Under the pieces are notes generated by a model that had not been told where the DNA came from, did no database searches, and saw nothing but the letters and a program-made list of their open reading frames with translations. The position numbers and the translations under genes are program-made. A stretch of DNA of 13,787 nucleotides from Clostridia bacterium (lineage in GTDB: Bacteria > Bacillota > Clostridia > Oscillospirales > Acutalibacteraceae): positions 1 through 13,787 of the forward strand of contig JAFYQN010000050.1 in NCBI GenBank assembly GCA_017559885.1, in the 5' to 3' direction. Below are positions 1 through 7,355 of the stretch, piece after piece (the first letter of the stretch is position 1; every line of letters starts with the position of its first letter).

Positions 1-609
1 GTTATGTTTGAGTGTGTGCAGGGTGAGGGCGGCGTAATCGCGCTTGAACCCGAATTTGTAAAGGCGATAAGCGACCTTTCAAAAGAGCACAATTTTCTTG
101 TAATTGTTGATGAAGTTCAAACAGGCAACGGTAGAACAGGCAAGATTTACGGCTATATGAACTATGACATTACCCCTGACGTTGTTACCACTGCAAAAGG
201 TCTTGGCGGCGGATTGCCAATAGGCGCCGCTATGATGAGCGAGAGGGTAGAGAGCGTGTTAGGTTTTGGTGACCACGGTTCTACCTATGGTGGTAATCCT
301 GTGTGTGCCGCAGGCGCGTTAAACGTCATAAATCGTATTGATGATAAACTGCTTTGCGATGTTACAAAAAAGAGTGAATATATTTTTGAAACACTAAAAA
401 ATGCCGAAGGGATTGAGTCGGTTAGCGGTATGGGTCTTATGATTGGTATAAAGACCACAAAACCGGCCGCAGACGTTGTTAAATTGGCAATGGAGCGTGG
501 TGTTTTATGCCTTACAGCAAAAGACAAGGTAAGATTACTACCGGCTCTAAATATCAGTTTTGAAGATTTACAAAAGGCAATAAACGTTATAAAAGAGGTT
601 GCAAGATAA
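1..609 (+). CDS. argD: Acetylornithine aminotransferase, C-terminal part
   Basis: This is the 3' end of a class-III PLP-dependent aminotransferase; the reading frame is open to the left edge, so the N-terminal half lies outside the window. The family converts N-acetylglutamate semialdehyde plus glutamate to N-acetylornithine in cytoplasmic arginine synthesis. Numbering from the ATG at base 4, the cofactor-binding DEVQTG motif is at residues 36-41 and the Schiff-base lysine is K65 in TTAKGLGGG. HGSTYGGNP, typical of the class, is near residues 91-99. About 203 codons remain, roughly half of the usual 390-400. The stop overlaps the argF start by one base (TAATG), so the two are translationally coupled. 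ArgD rather than ornithine or GABA transaminase is chosen because argF follows. The family is seen directly; the exact substrate is inferred from context. Confidence 0.9.
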   Translation, partial: VMFECVQGEGGVIALEPEFVKAISDLSKEHNFLVIVDEVQTGNGRTGKIYGYMNYDITPDVVTTAKGLGGGLPIGAAMMSERVESVLGFGDHGSTYGGNPVCAAGALNVINRIDDKLLCDVTKKSEYIFETLKNAEGIESVSGMGLMIGIKTTKPAADVVKLAMERGVLCLTAKDKVRLLPALNISFEDLQKAINVIKEVAR

Positions 610-1589
610 TGGATTTAAAGGGTAAAAGTTTTTTGAAATTGCTTGATTTTACATGCGAAGAAATTGAGGGTCTTTTAGACCTTGCCGCAGATTTAAAAGA
701 AAAGAAAAAATGCGGCACACCACACAAATATTACGAAGGCAAAAACATTGCTCTCATTTTTGAAAAAACAAGCACACGTACCCGTTGCGCTTTTGAGGTA
801 GCGGCGGCAGACCTTGGTATGCACCCAACCTACCTTGACCCTACGGGTTCACAAATCGGCAAAAAAGAAAGCATTGCCGACACCGCTCGAGTGTTAGGAC
901 GTATGTACGACGGTATCGAGTATCGCGGTTTTGGTCAAGAAATCGTTGAGGAACTCGCCAAATATGCAGGCGTTCCTGTTTGGAATGGTCTTACAAATGA
1001 ATTCCACCCAACACAGATTCTTGCTGACTTTTTGACAATTCGCGAGCATTTTGGTGAGCTTAAGGGAAAAAAACTCGTATACATGGGGGACGCTCGTTAC
1101 AATATGGGCAATTCGCTTATGGTCGGTTGCGCTAAAATGGGTATGCACTTTGTAGCTTGTACCAATAAAAAGTATTTTCCCGAAAGCGACCTTGTAAATA
1201 AGTGCCTTGAAATTGCCAAAGAAACAGGCGCAATTATTGAGTTTAGTGAAGATACCGACGCTGTAAAGGGCGCGCACGTTATCTATACCGACGTTTGGGT
1301 ATCTATGGGCGAACCCGATAGCGTTTGGGAAGAACGTATAAAAGACCTTATGCCATATCAGGTTAATAAAGCGCTTATGGACAAGGCAGGGGAACAATGC
1401 CGCTTTATGCACTGTCTACCTGCATTCCACAACCTTGACACCAAAATCGGCAAAGAAATTTACGATAAATTCGACATCGACTGTATGGAAGTTACCGAAG
1501 AGGTATTTGAGTCAGAGCAATCTATTGTATTTGACGAAGCAGAAAACAGAATGCATACTATCAAAGCCGTAATCGCCGCAACGATATAG
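609..1589 (+). CDS. argF: Ornithine carbamoyltransferase
   Basis: This enzyme transfers the carbamoyl group from carbamoyl phosphate to ornithine, giving citrulline; the family acts as a cytoplasmic trimer. The protein is 326 residues, a normal full length. The carbamoyl-phosphate loop STRTR is at residues 55-59, HPTQ at 133-136, the ornithine-side SMG loop at 232-234 within VWVSMGE, and the catalytic HCLPAFH at 268-274. No key residue is missing. The start ATG overlaps the argD stop by one base, so it needs no site of its own and is probably translated by re-initiation. A repeat-derived terminator begins just downstream. The SMG loop and ornithine-type motifs separate it from aspartate or acetylornithine carbamoyltransferase. 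An anabolic role is inferred from argD; a catabolic arcB role is less likely because no arcA or arcC is adjacent in the visible sequence. Confidence 0.96.
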   Translation: MDLKGKSFLKLLDFTCEEIEGLLDLAADLKEKKKCGTPHKYYEGKNIALIFEKTSTRTRCAFEVAAADLGMHPTYLDPTGSQIGKKESIADTARVLGRMYDGIEYRGFGQEIVEELAKYAGVPVWNGLTNEFHPTQILADFLTIREHFGELKGKKLVYMGDARYNMGNSLMVGCAKMGMHFVACTNKKYFPESDLVNKCLEIAKETGAIIEFSEDTDAVKGAHVIYTDVWVSMGEPDSVWEERIKDLMPYQVNKALMDKAGEQCRFMHCLPAFHNLDTKIGKEIYDKFDIDCMEVTEEVFESEQSIVFDEAENRMHTIKAVIAATI

Positions 1590-1601
1590 TTTGCTACTCA
1601 T

Positions 1602-1721
1602 GCCTCCCTCTGACGAGGGAGGTGTATTTTTGCGAAGCAAAAAGACGGAGGGAGAGAGATTAAATACAACTTTTATCTCTCCCTCAGTCACTTCGTGACA
1701 GCTCCCTCGTCAGAGGGAGCC
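1602..1721. repeat. 120-bp nested-palindrome repeat element (MITE-like)
   Basis: This is an imperfect palindrome in which the left part, from about base 1602, is complementary to the right part, ending at about 1721. Each end is itself a hairpin: CCTCCCTC/GAGGGAGG at 1603-1610 and 1615-1622, and GCTCCCTC/GAGGGAGC at 1701-1708 and 1713-1720. Each arm carries a second small hairpin at the matching place: TTTTTGC-gaa-GCAAAAA at 1627-1643 and GTCAC-ttc-GTGAC at 1687-1699. The inner parts GGAGGGAGAGAG and TCTCTCCCTC also pair. There is no ORF inside. It resembles the interspersed palindromic repeats seen in many gut Clostridia, but I can see only one copy here, so mobility is inferred. Confidence 0.7.
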
Positions 1722-1730
1722 TTTTTGTTT
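1701..1730 (+). terminator. Rho-independent terminator of argDF (right end of repeat)
   Basis: An 8-bp GC-rich stem, GCTCCCTC/GAGGGAGC with a GTCA loop, is followed by C and a TTTTTGTTTT tract. It lies about 110 bases after the argF stop and before the promoter of the next gene. The terminator is the right-hand end hairpin of the palindromic repeat, so the inserted element appears to supply transcription termination. Confidence 0.7.
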
Positions 1731-1758
1731 TATACTCAACATTTAGTGAGATAACTAC

Positions 1759-1816
1759 TTGTTTTTTTATGTAATAGATTATATAATAAAGTCAAATAAA
1801 TATTTATAACGAGGTG
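1759..1816 (+). promoter_or_regulatory. Promoter and ribosome site of the glycoside hydrolase gene
   Basis: A perfect -10 TATAAT (1782-1787) sits 17 bp after a weak -35, TTGTTT (1759-1764). A Shine-Dalgarno sequence, GAGGTG (1811-1816), is 4 bases before the ATG at 1821. With the terminator just upstream, this suggests the hydrolase gene is transcribed alone. I see no clear operator. Confidence 0.6.
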
Positions 1817-1820
1817 CGTT

Positions 1821-3794
1821 ATGAGAAGAAGACAGGTACATCTTGACTTTCACACATCTGAATGTATTGACGGCATAGGTAGTAAGTTTTCGAAAGAAAA
1901 TTTTCAAGAAATGCTAAAAAAGGGTCACATTGACTCTATAACAGTATTTTCAAAGTGTCATCACGGTTGGTCTTATCATCCGACCAAGGTTAACAAAATG
2001 CATCCAAACCTAAAGTTTGACCTATTAGGCGCGCAAATAGAGGCGGCGCACGAGATTGACGTTAAAACCCCTGTTTATATTTCAGGCGGTTTTGACGAAA
2101 AATGCGCAACCGAGCATCCCGAGTGGATTTTGTGGTCGCCTGAACAATACAAAGCAGGCGTTATACTTTACGACCCACCAAGATATCACCAGTTATGCCT
2201 TAACACACCGTACATCGACGAGCTTTTGGCAGAAATAAAAGAGGTTTGTGAAAATTACGATGCCGACGGCATATTCCTTGACATAGTTCACGTTGACCCT
2301 TGCTATTGCGAAACCTGTCGTGCCGAGATGGCAGAGCGCGGTCTTGACGTTAATAATCCCGACGATGTAAAACTTTTGGCTGAAGAAACCTACGCTAACT
2401 ACGTTCGTCGTGTTCGTGAAACAATCGATTCGGTAAAACCCGGTCTTCCCGTGTTCCATAACGGCGGTCACATCCGTCACGGCAGATATGACTTGGCTCA
2501 CGCTAACACACACCTTGAACTTGAAAGTTTGCCAACGGGCGGTTGGGGTTATGATCACTTCCCAATGTCAGCGGCTTATGCCCGTACAATCGGTATGGAC
2601 TACCTTGGTATGACGGGTAAATTCCACAAAGCGTGGGGCGAGTTTGGCGGTTATAAGCATCCTAATGCATTACGTTATGAGGTTGCTCTTGCTGCCGCAA
2701 ACGGCGCGCGCAGTTCTATAGGCGACCAGTTGCACCCAACAGGTCTTATGGATAACGCTACATACACACTTATAGGCGAGGCATACAAAACAATCGAAGA
2801 GCGTGAAGCGTGGCTTGATGATTACAAAAACGTCAAGGGTGATATCGCCGTACTTTCAAGTGAAGCATGGCAAAACTACAACGGTATAGCAAAACCCAGT
2901 TGGGAGTCACTTCACTGGAGTAAGGGTTGCACCCGTATTTTGCTTGAAAGCAATTATCTTTTTGATTTTGTTGATACCGAAACCGATATTTCGGGTTACA
3001 AACTATTGATACTGCCCGATATTTGTACTTTAGATGAAAAATTAGCAAATAAGATTAACGATTTTATTGCAAATGGCGGTAAGGTGCTGGCAAGTTATGA
3101 GTCAGGTCTTAATCAAGACAAAACCGATTTTGCAATAGATTTTGGTTGTAAGTTTGAGGGTAATAGTGAGTATAAACCCACCTACATTAAACCCGATAAC
3201 GATACCGAAAGTCTTGCCCGCGCATCATATCTTGTTTATGAAGATGCGATGAAAGTAAGTGCTACTACAGGTAAGGCAACCGCTATGATTGACAAACCAT
3301 ATTTTAACCGTAGTAAAGAGCATTTTTGCTCACATCTACATACGCCATACAGTGGCGAGCGTTATGGTGATGCGGTAGTAATGACCCAAAACACTGCTTA
3401 TTTTGCTCATAAGGTGTTTTACGAGTACTTTAAGCACGGTAGCATATACACAAAAGAAATCGTTCGCGCGGCAATTGAGGCACTTATAGGCGACACAAAG
3501 ACTATTAAGACCAACTTGCCTGCACAAGGTGTTATAACCTTAACCCAAAACGGCGACAGTCAAATCGTTCATACACTTTATGCATCGGCTGTTCTTCGTG
3601 GAGAAAAGACCCAAATTATTGAGGACTTAATTCCAATTCACGATACTACCGTATCGTTAAAGAGCGATAAAGTGCCTAAGTCGGTAACACTTGTTCTCGA
3701 AAACATCGCCCTCGATTTTGAGTATAAAGACGGCGAAATTAATTTCACAATACCAAAATTTACTTGCTGGCAGATGACAGAAATTAAGTATTAA
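1821..3794 (+). CDS. Putative cytoplasmic glycoside hydrolase, GHL6 type with beta-galactosidase-like middle domain
   Basis: This 657-residue protein has no signal peptide or membrane segment, so it is probably cytoplasmic. Residues about 5-335 look like the TIM-barrel catalytic domain of 'hypothetical glycosyl hydrolase 6' (GHL6) proteins. Hallmarks are GIFLDIV (150-156, with D154), the CYCETC cysteine cluster (161-166), HNGGH (213-217) and ELESLPTGGWGYDHFP (233-248). Acidic residues D154, E233 and E235 are the likely catalytic candidates, an inference. Residues about 340-430 (DIAVLSS, LLILPD, NGGKVLASYESG) resemble the GATase-like trimerisation domain of GH42 beta-galactosidases. The C-terminal 100 residues look beta-rich. 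The substrate is unknown; action on imported oligosaccharides fits the missing signal peptide. It stands between its own promoter and a bidirectional terminator. The domain assignment is from recalled motifs, so activity remains open. Confidence 0.72.
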   Translation: MRRRQVHLDFHTSECIDGIGSKFSKENFQEMLKKGHIDSITVFSKCHHGWSYHPTKVNKMHPNLKFDLLGAQIEAAHEIDVKTPVYISGGFDEKCATEHPEWILWSPEQYKAGVILYDPPRYHQLCLNTPYIDELLAEIKEVCENYDADGIFLDIVHVDPCYCETCRAEMAERGLDVNNPDDVKLLAEETYANYVRRVRETIDSVKPGLPVFHNGGHIRHGRYDLAHANTHLELESLPTGGWGYDHFPMSAAYARTIGMDYLGMTGKFHKAWGEFGGYKHPNALRYEVALAAANGARSSIGDQLHPTGLMDNATYTLIGEAYKTIEEREAWLDDYKNVKGDIAVLSSEAWQNYNGIAKPSWESLHWSKGCTRILLESNYLFDFVDTETDISGYKLLILPDICTLDEKLANKINDFIANGGKVLASYESGLNQDKTDFAIDFGCKFEGNSEYKPTYIKPDNDTESLARASYLVYEDAMKVSATTGKATAMIDKPYFNRSKEHFCSHLHTPYSGERYGDAVVMTQNTAYFAHKVFYEYFKHGSIYTKEIVRAAIEALIGDTKTIKTNLPAQGVITLTQNGDSQIVHTLYASAVLRGEKTQIIEDLIPIHDTTVSLKSDKVPKSVTLVLENIALDFEYKDGEINFTIPKFTCWQMTEIKY

Positions 3795-3797
3795 AAT

Positions 3798-3830
3798 AAA
3801 AAAGGACTTGGAATTTTCCAAGTCCTTTTT
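3798..3830. terminator. Bidirectional terminator between convergent genes
   Basis: A 10-bp stem, GGACTTGGAA/TTCCAAGTCC (3804-3813 and 3816-3825), is flanked by an A run on the left and a T run on the right. It therefore gives a U tract on both strands. It ends the plus-strand hydrolase gene, whose stop is at 3794, and the minus-strand nfnB, whose stop is at 3836. Confidence 0.85.
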
Positions 3831-3835
3831 ATTTA

Positions 3836-5251
3836 TTATTTATTTGAAAGATACTCATCAATCGCCTTTGCGGCTGTTTTACCAGCACCCATTGCCGAGA
3901 TTACGGTTGCGGCACCTGTTACGGCGTCACCGCCTGCATAAACGCCCTCGCGTGTAGTAAGACCGTCCTCGGTAACGACTATGCCACCACGGGCGTTAAC
4001 CTCTAAATTATCGGTTGTGTTTTTAATAAGTGGGTTAGGGGACGTGCCGATTGAAATGATTACTGTATCAACGTCTAGAGTAAACTCTGAGTTTGGTACT
4101 TCTATTGGTCTGCGGCGACCTTTTTCATCGGGTTCGCCAAGCTTCATTTTAATACATTTCATACCCGTAACAAAACCGTTTTTCTCATCACGTGGATTGT
4201 CGGGGTTATTGTAACCCAAAATCTCAACAGGATTGTAAAGTAGTTTAAAAATAATGCCTTCTTCCTCAGCGTGTTCTACCTCTTCTTTACGGGCAGGGAG
4301 CTCGTCCATTGAACGTCGATAAACTATATATACCTCTTCGGCACCAAGTCGTAGCGCGGTACGAGCCGCATCCATAGCAACGTTACCACCGCCAACAACT
4401 GCCACCTTGCCGCCCTTCATAATGGGGGTATTAGGGTTTTGCTCGTATGATTTCATAAGGTTACTTCGTGTAAGGAACTCATTTGCCGAGTAAACGCCTT
4501 TAAGTGATTCACCGGGTATACCCATAAAGTTTGGCAGTCCTGCGCCCGAGCCGATAAATACTGCCTCGAAGCCCATGCCGAAAAGTTCATCAATAGTAAG
4601 AGTTTTACCAATAACTACGTTGGTTTCTATTTTGACGCCAAGTTGCTTTAGGGTGTCAACCTCTTTTGCAACGATTGATTTAGGTAAACGAAATTCTGGT
4701 ATGCCGTAAACAAGCACACCGCCTGCTGTATGAAGTGCTTCAAAAACGGTAACGTCATAACCACTTTTTGCAAGGTCGCCGGCACACGTAAGACCTGAAG
4801 GACCCGAACCTACAACGGCTACTTTATGACCGTTAGTGTTGGGCTTTACGGGTTGCTCGGTAGAATTATTATTATGCCAATCGGCAACAAAACGTTCAAG
4901 ACGACCAATGCCAACCGGTTCAAATTTAATACCAAGGGTACATTTGCTTTCGCATTGTGTTTCTTGCGGACAAACGCGACCGCAAACAGCAGGTAGGGAA
5001 GAAGAAAGAGAAATAACGTTATAAGCGTCCTCAAATTTACCGTCTTTTATTTTACTGATAAAGTTTGGTATATCAATGTTTACGGGGCAACCGCTAACAC
5101 AAGGTCTGTTTTTACAAGTAATACAACGCTGCGCTTCGGCAATGGCAATCTCCTCGCTGTAACCGAGCGCTACCTCGTTAAAGTTGTGCGCTCTTACTTG
5201 CGGCTGTTGGGTAGGCATTTCGTGCTTTTTGGGGTTTAGCGCCATAATCAC
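3836..5251 (-). CDS. nfnB: NADH-dependent reduced ferredoxin:NADP+ oxidoreductase subunit B (GltD-like flavoprotein)
   Basis: This 471-residue protein is an FAD- and NADPH-binding iron-sulfur flavoprotein of the glutamate-synthase small-subunit family. Two N-terminal cysteine sets, C43/C46/C51/C55 and C90/C94/C100/C104, fit the two [4Fe-4S] clusters. The FAD Rossmann motif GSGPSG is at 148-153, the NADPH motif GGGNVAMD at 287-294, and the C-terminal FAD contact YAGGDAVTGA at 438-447. No glutamate synthase large subunit is adjacent. Instead the partner upstream is the NfnA-type subunit, so the pair is read as the electron-bifurcating NfnAB transhydrogenase in the cytoplasm. The listed start is GTG, overlapping the nfnA stop by 4 bases; the ATG at 5245 (469 residues) is an equally plausible start. 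AAAGGCGG at the end of nfnA is the likely ribosome site. GltD-like annotation is the main alternative. Confidence 0.88.
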   Translation of the reverse strand: MIMALNPKKHEMPTQQPQVRAHNFNEVALGYSEEIAIAEAQRCITCKNRPCVSGCPVNIDIPNFISKIKDGKFEDAYNVISLSSSLPAVCGRVCPQETQCESKCTLGIKFEPVGIGRLERFVADWHNNNSTEQPVKPNTNGHKVAVVGSGPSGLTCAGDLAKSGYDVTVFEALHTAGGVLVYGIPEFRLPKSIVAKEVDTLKQLGVKIETNVVIGKTLTIDELFGMGFEAVFIGSGAGLPNFMGIPGESLKGVYSANEFLTRSNLMKSYEQNPNTPIMKGGKVAVVGGGNVAMDAARTALRLGAEEVYIVYRRSMDELPARKEEVEHAEEEGIIFKLLYNPVEILGYNNPDNPRDEKNGFVTGMKCIKMKLGEPDEKGRRRPIEVPNSEFTLDVDTVIISIGTSPNPLIKNTTDNLEVNARGGIVVTEDGLTTREGVYAGGDAVTGAATVISAMGAGKTAAKAIDEYLSNK

Positions 5252-6102
5252 ATACCGCCTTTCTTAAAGAGGTTGCAACTGCTCTCATAAGCGTGACGTT
5301 CAAAGTCAGAGTACATACGACCACGTGACATTGCCTCGTCAAAATCAACCTCATAACCATTAAAGTCAGGTCCGTCAACACAAGCAAACTTGGTTACCTT
5401 TTTGCCGTCAATATTTAGCGAAAGTCTGCAACCGCCGCACATGCCCGTGCCGTCAATCATAATTGGGTTCATAGATACAGTAACAGGAGTGCCATAAGGA
5501 CGAGCCGCCTCAACTACAAATTTCATCATAACAAGCGGACCGATTGTGATAATCATATCAAACTGTTCGCCGTTTTCTAGCATTTCGCCAAGTGGTGCGC
5601 AAACGTTGCCACAAGTGCCATAAGAGCCGTCATCGGTCATAACATGTAAGGTGTCAGAGCAAGATTTAAACTCGTCTTCAAGTATAACGAGGTCTTTATT
5701 TCTAAAGCCAATTATACTTGTAACCTCGGCACCTTGATTGTGAAGCGCTTCGGCTACGGGCATAGCAATAGCGCAACCAACGCCACCGCCTATAATACAA
5801 ACCTTTTTAAGTCCGTCAAGGTGTGTGGGCTCACCTAAAGGACCAACAAAGTCTTGTATATATTCGCCTGCATTTTTTTGATTTAATTTAAATGTGGTGG
5901 CACCAATTATTTGAAAAATTATTTTAACAGTACCGTTAGGTTTGTTGACACCTGCAACGGTTAGTGGTATACGCTCTCCACATTCATCAACACGTAAAAT
6001 AATAAACTGACCAGGGAGCGCCTTGTTTGCAACAAGAGGCGCTTTAATTTCCATCTGCGTAACGGTGTGGTTAAGCGCTTTTTTTGTTACGATTTCATAC
6101 AT
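5248..6102 (-). CDS. nfnA: NADH-dependent reduced ferredoxin:NADP+ oxidoreductase subunit A (sulfide dehydrogenase-like)
   Basis: This 284-residue ferredoxin-NADP+ reductase-like flavoprotein is related to dihydroorotate dehydrogenase electron-transfer subunit PyrK and to sulfide dehydrogenase SudB. The FAD-binding RIPLTVA is at 44-50, GPLG at 87-90, and the NAD(H)-binding GGGVGCAIA at 105-113. The C-terminal segment D217, C222, C225, C241 matches the unusual three-Cys/one-Asp [2Fe-2S] site known for NfnA. With nfnB it couples NADH and reduced ferredoxin oxidation to NADP+ reduction by flavin-based bifurcation, feeding NADPH to biosynthesis. The start is well supported: AGGAGGG (6112-6118) lies 9 bases before the ATG, behind a near-consensus promoter. 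PyrK is rejected because no pyrD is adjacent and a GltD-like partner is. Confidence 0.88.
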   Translation of the reverse strand: MYEIVTKKALNHTVTQMEIKAPLVANKALPGQFIILRVDECGERIPLTVAGVNKPNGTVKIIFQIIGATTFKLNQKNAGEYIQDFVGPLGEPTHLDGLKKVCIIGGGVGCAIAMPVAEALHNQGAEVTSIIGFRNKDLVILEDEFKSCSDTLHVMTDDGSYGTCGNVCAPLGEMLENGEQFDMIITIGPLVMMKFVVEAARPYGTPVTVSMNPIMIDGTGMCGGCRLSLNIDGKKVTKFACVDGPDFNGYEVDFDEAMSRGRMYSDFERHAYESSCNLFKKGGM

Positions 6103-6111
6103 ATTAAATTG

Positions 6112-6165
6112 CCCTCCTGTCTTTAAAGATTTTAATATTATATTATATATTTATAATAAAGTCAA
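6112..6165 (-). promoter_or_regulatory. Promoter and ribosome site of nfnAB
   Basis: On the minus strand, TTGACT (6160-6165) and TATAAT (6137-6142) are separated by exactly 17 bp, five and six matches of six to the sigma-A consensus. AGGAGGG at 6112-6118 is the ribosome site. The -35 box begins only a few bases past the U tract of the pot operon terminator, so the two units are packed tightly. A strong, housekeeping-type promoter is inferred; no operator is visible. Confidence 0.8.
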
Positions 6166-6171
6166 CAAGTA

Positions 6172-6204
6172 CAAAAAATAAAACCCTGTAAAATACAGGG
6201 TTTT
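6172..6204 (-). terminator. Terminator of the pot operon
   Basis: An 11-bp stem, AAAACCCTGTA/TACAGGGTTTT with a 3-base loop (6180-6204), begins six bases after the potD stop. On the minus strand it is followed by a TATTTTTT tract, giving a good Rho-independent terminator. Confidence 0.8.
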
Positions 6205-6209
6205 ATACT

Positions 6210-7355
6210 TTAATAAAGTTTTAAATCAAGCCATAAGTTTTCGTAGTGCATACGTACGCTTTCGGGCAGGTCGTGGTAATATTCAACCTTGCGCTCGTTT
6301 TCGGGGAGCGCGCTATCGCCGGGATAAAGGGCCTCCATATCGGGATAAAGGATGTTGTAAAACTCTTCACCCAAATACTCGTGATAGTCGGGGTTGTTTA
6401 TTACGGCAGTATGAGGAGATGCATAACCGATATATTCGGCATTTGCAAGGGCGATTTCGGGTTCGAGAAGGAAATTGATATAAAGCAATGCCGCGTCATA
6501 GTTTTTTACACAACTTGGAATACAAACAGAGTCAACAAAAATGTTGGTGCCTTCTTGCGGGTAGAAAAACTCTAAATCCTCGTTTACTTCCTTCATAACG
6601 ATATAGTCGCCTGCGTAATAAGGACCGATAGCGGCTTCACCTGTTTCAAGTTTGCCGTAGATTTCATCCATAACGTAAGACTGGAGTACGCTTTTGCCCG
6701 CCTTAAGCTTTTCGCAAGCCATATCCCATTCTTTTTCGTTTGTGGTGTTTAGACTAAACCCTAACAGCTTTTGTGCGGTCATAAAACCATCGCGTGGGTT
6801 GTTGAAGTTAAGGGACATGTTTTTATACTTTTCGTCCCATAATGCGCCCCACGAATGCTGTGGTTCATCGATTAGCGCGCTGTTGTAGATAATACCAACC
6901 ATACCAACATTGTATGGCACAGAGTATTCCTGCGCAGGGTCAAAATAAAGACCTTTGTATTTATCAGATATATATTGATAATTGCTAACGCGCGACATAT
7001 CAATTTTTTCGAGCATATCTTCTGATATTAGGCGTCCTATCATGTAATCAGACGGTATGATAATATCATAACTAACGCCACCGTTTTTAAGTTGAGAGTA
7101 CATTGTTTCATTACTTTCAAATGTGGTGTAGTTAACCTTGATGCCTGTAAGGCGCTCAAACTCACGGTTTACGTCCATACAACCTTCGCTACCATCGGAG
7201 ATGTATTCGCCCCAGTTGTAAACGTTAAGTTCGGTGCCTGCAAGTTCTCGAGTGTACTTGCACTGAAGTTCGGGATTTTGATATTCGTAGCCACAACTGC
7301 AAAGAGTTACGCAAAGCACTAAAACTATAAGCAAGGAAAGAAATTTTTTAAACAT
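6210..7355 (-). CDS. potD: Spermidine/putrescine ABC transporter substrate-binding lipoprotein
   Basis: This is the extracellular polyamine-binding protein of the PotABCD importer, tethered to the membrane outer face. The frame is open to 7415, but the ATG at 7355 is chosen: AGGAGGGG lies 5 bases upstream and a clean lipoprotein signal follows. That gives 381 residues. The signal peptide has KK at 3-4, a Leu/Val core at 8-18 and a lipobox-like LCSC with C21 as the lipidated residue. The mature start LNVYNWGEYI (43-52) and the segments TTFESNETMYSQLK and SYDIIIPSDYM (95-105) are typical of PotD/PotF. The start overlaps the potC stop by 8 bases. Whether putrescine, spermidine or both are bound cannot be read from sequence alone. 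It is the last gene of the operon and a terminator follows. Confidence 0.93.
   Translation of the reverse strand: MFKKFLSLLIVLVLCVTLCSCGYEYQNPELQCKYTRELAGTELNVYNWGEYISDGSEGCMDVNREFERLTGIKVNYTTFESNETMYSQLKNGGVSYDIIIPSDYMIGRLISEDMLEKIDMSRVSNYQYISDKYKGLYFDPAQEYSVPYNVGMVGIIYNSALIDEPQHSWGALWDEKYKNMSLNFNNPRDGFMTAQKLLGFSLNTTNEKEWDMACEKLKAGKSVLQSYVMDEIYGKLETGEAAIGPYYAGDYIVMKEVNEDLEFFYPQEGTNIFVDSVCIPSCVKNYDAALLYINFLLEPEIALANAEYIGYASPHTAVINNPDYHEYLGEEFYNILYPDMEALYPGDSALPENERKVEYYHDLPESVRMHYENLWLDLKLY

Noticed and set aside
894..1412. 172-codon frame antisense to argF
   Set aside because: It lies wholly inside argF, has no ribosome site or recognisable domain, and argF carries all its family motifs; it is a shadow frame.
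3836..5251. Glutamate synthase small subunit (gltD)
   Set aside because: There is no large subunit nearby and the gene is coupled to an NfnA-type partner; NfnB fits better.
5248..6102. Dihydroorotate dehydrogenase electron-transfer subunit (pyrK)
   Set aside because: The fold is shared, but no pyrD or other pyrimidine gene is next to it, and the Asp/three-Cys pattern and GltD-like neighbour favour NfnA.
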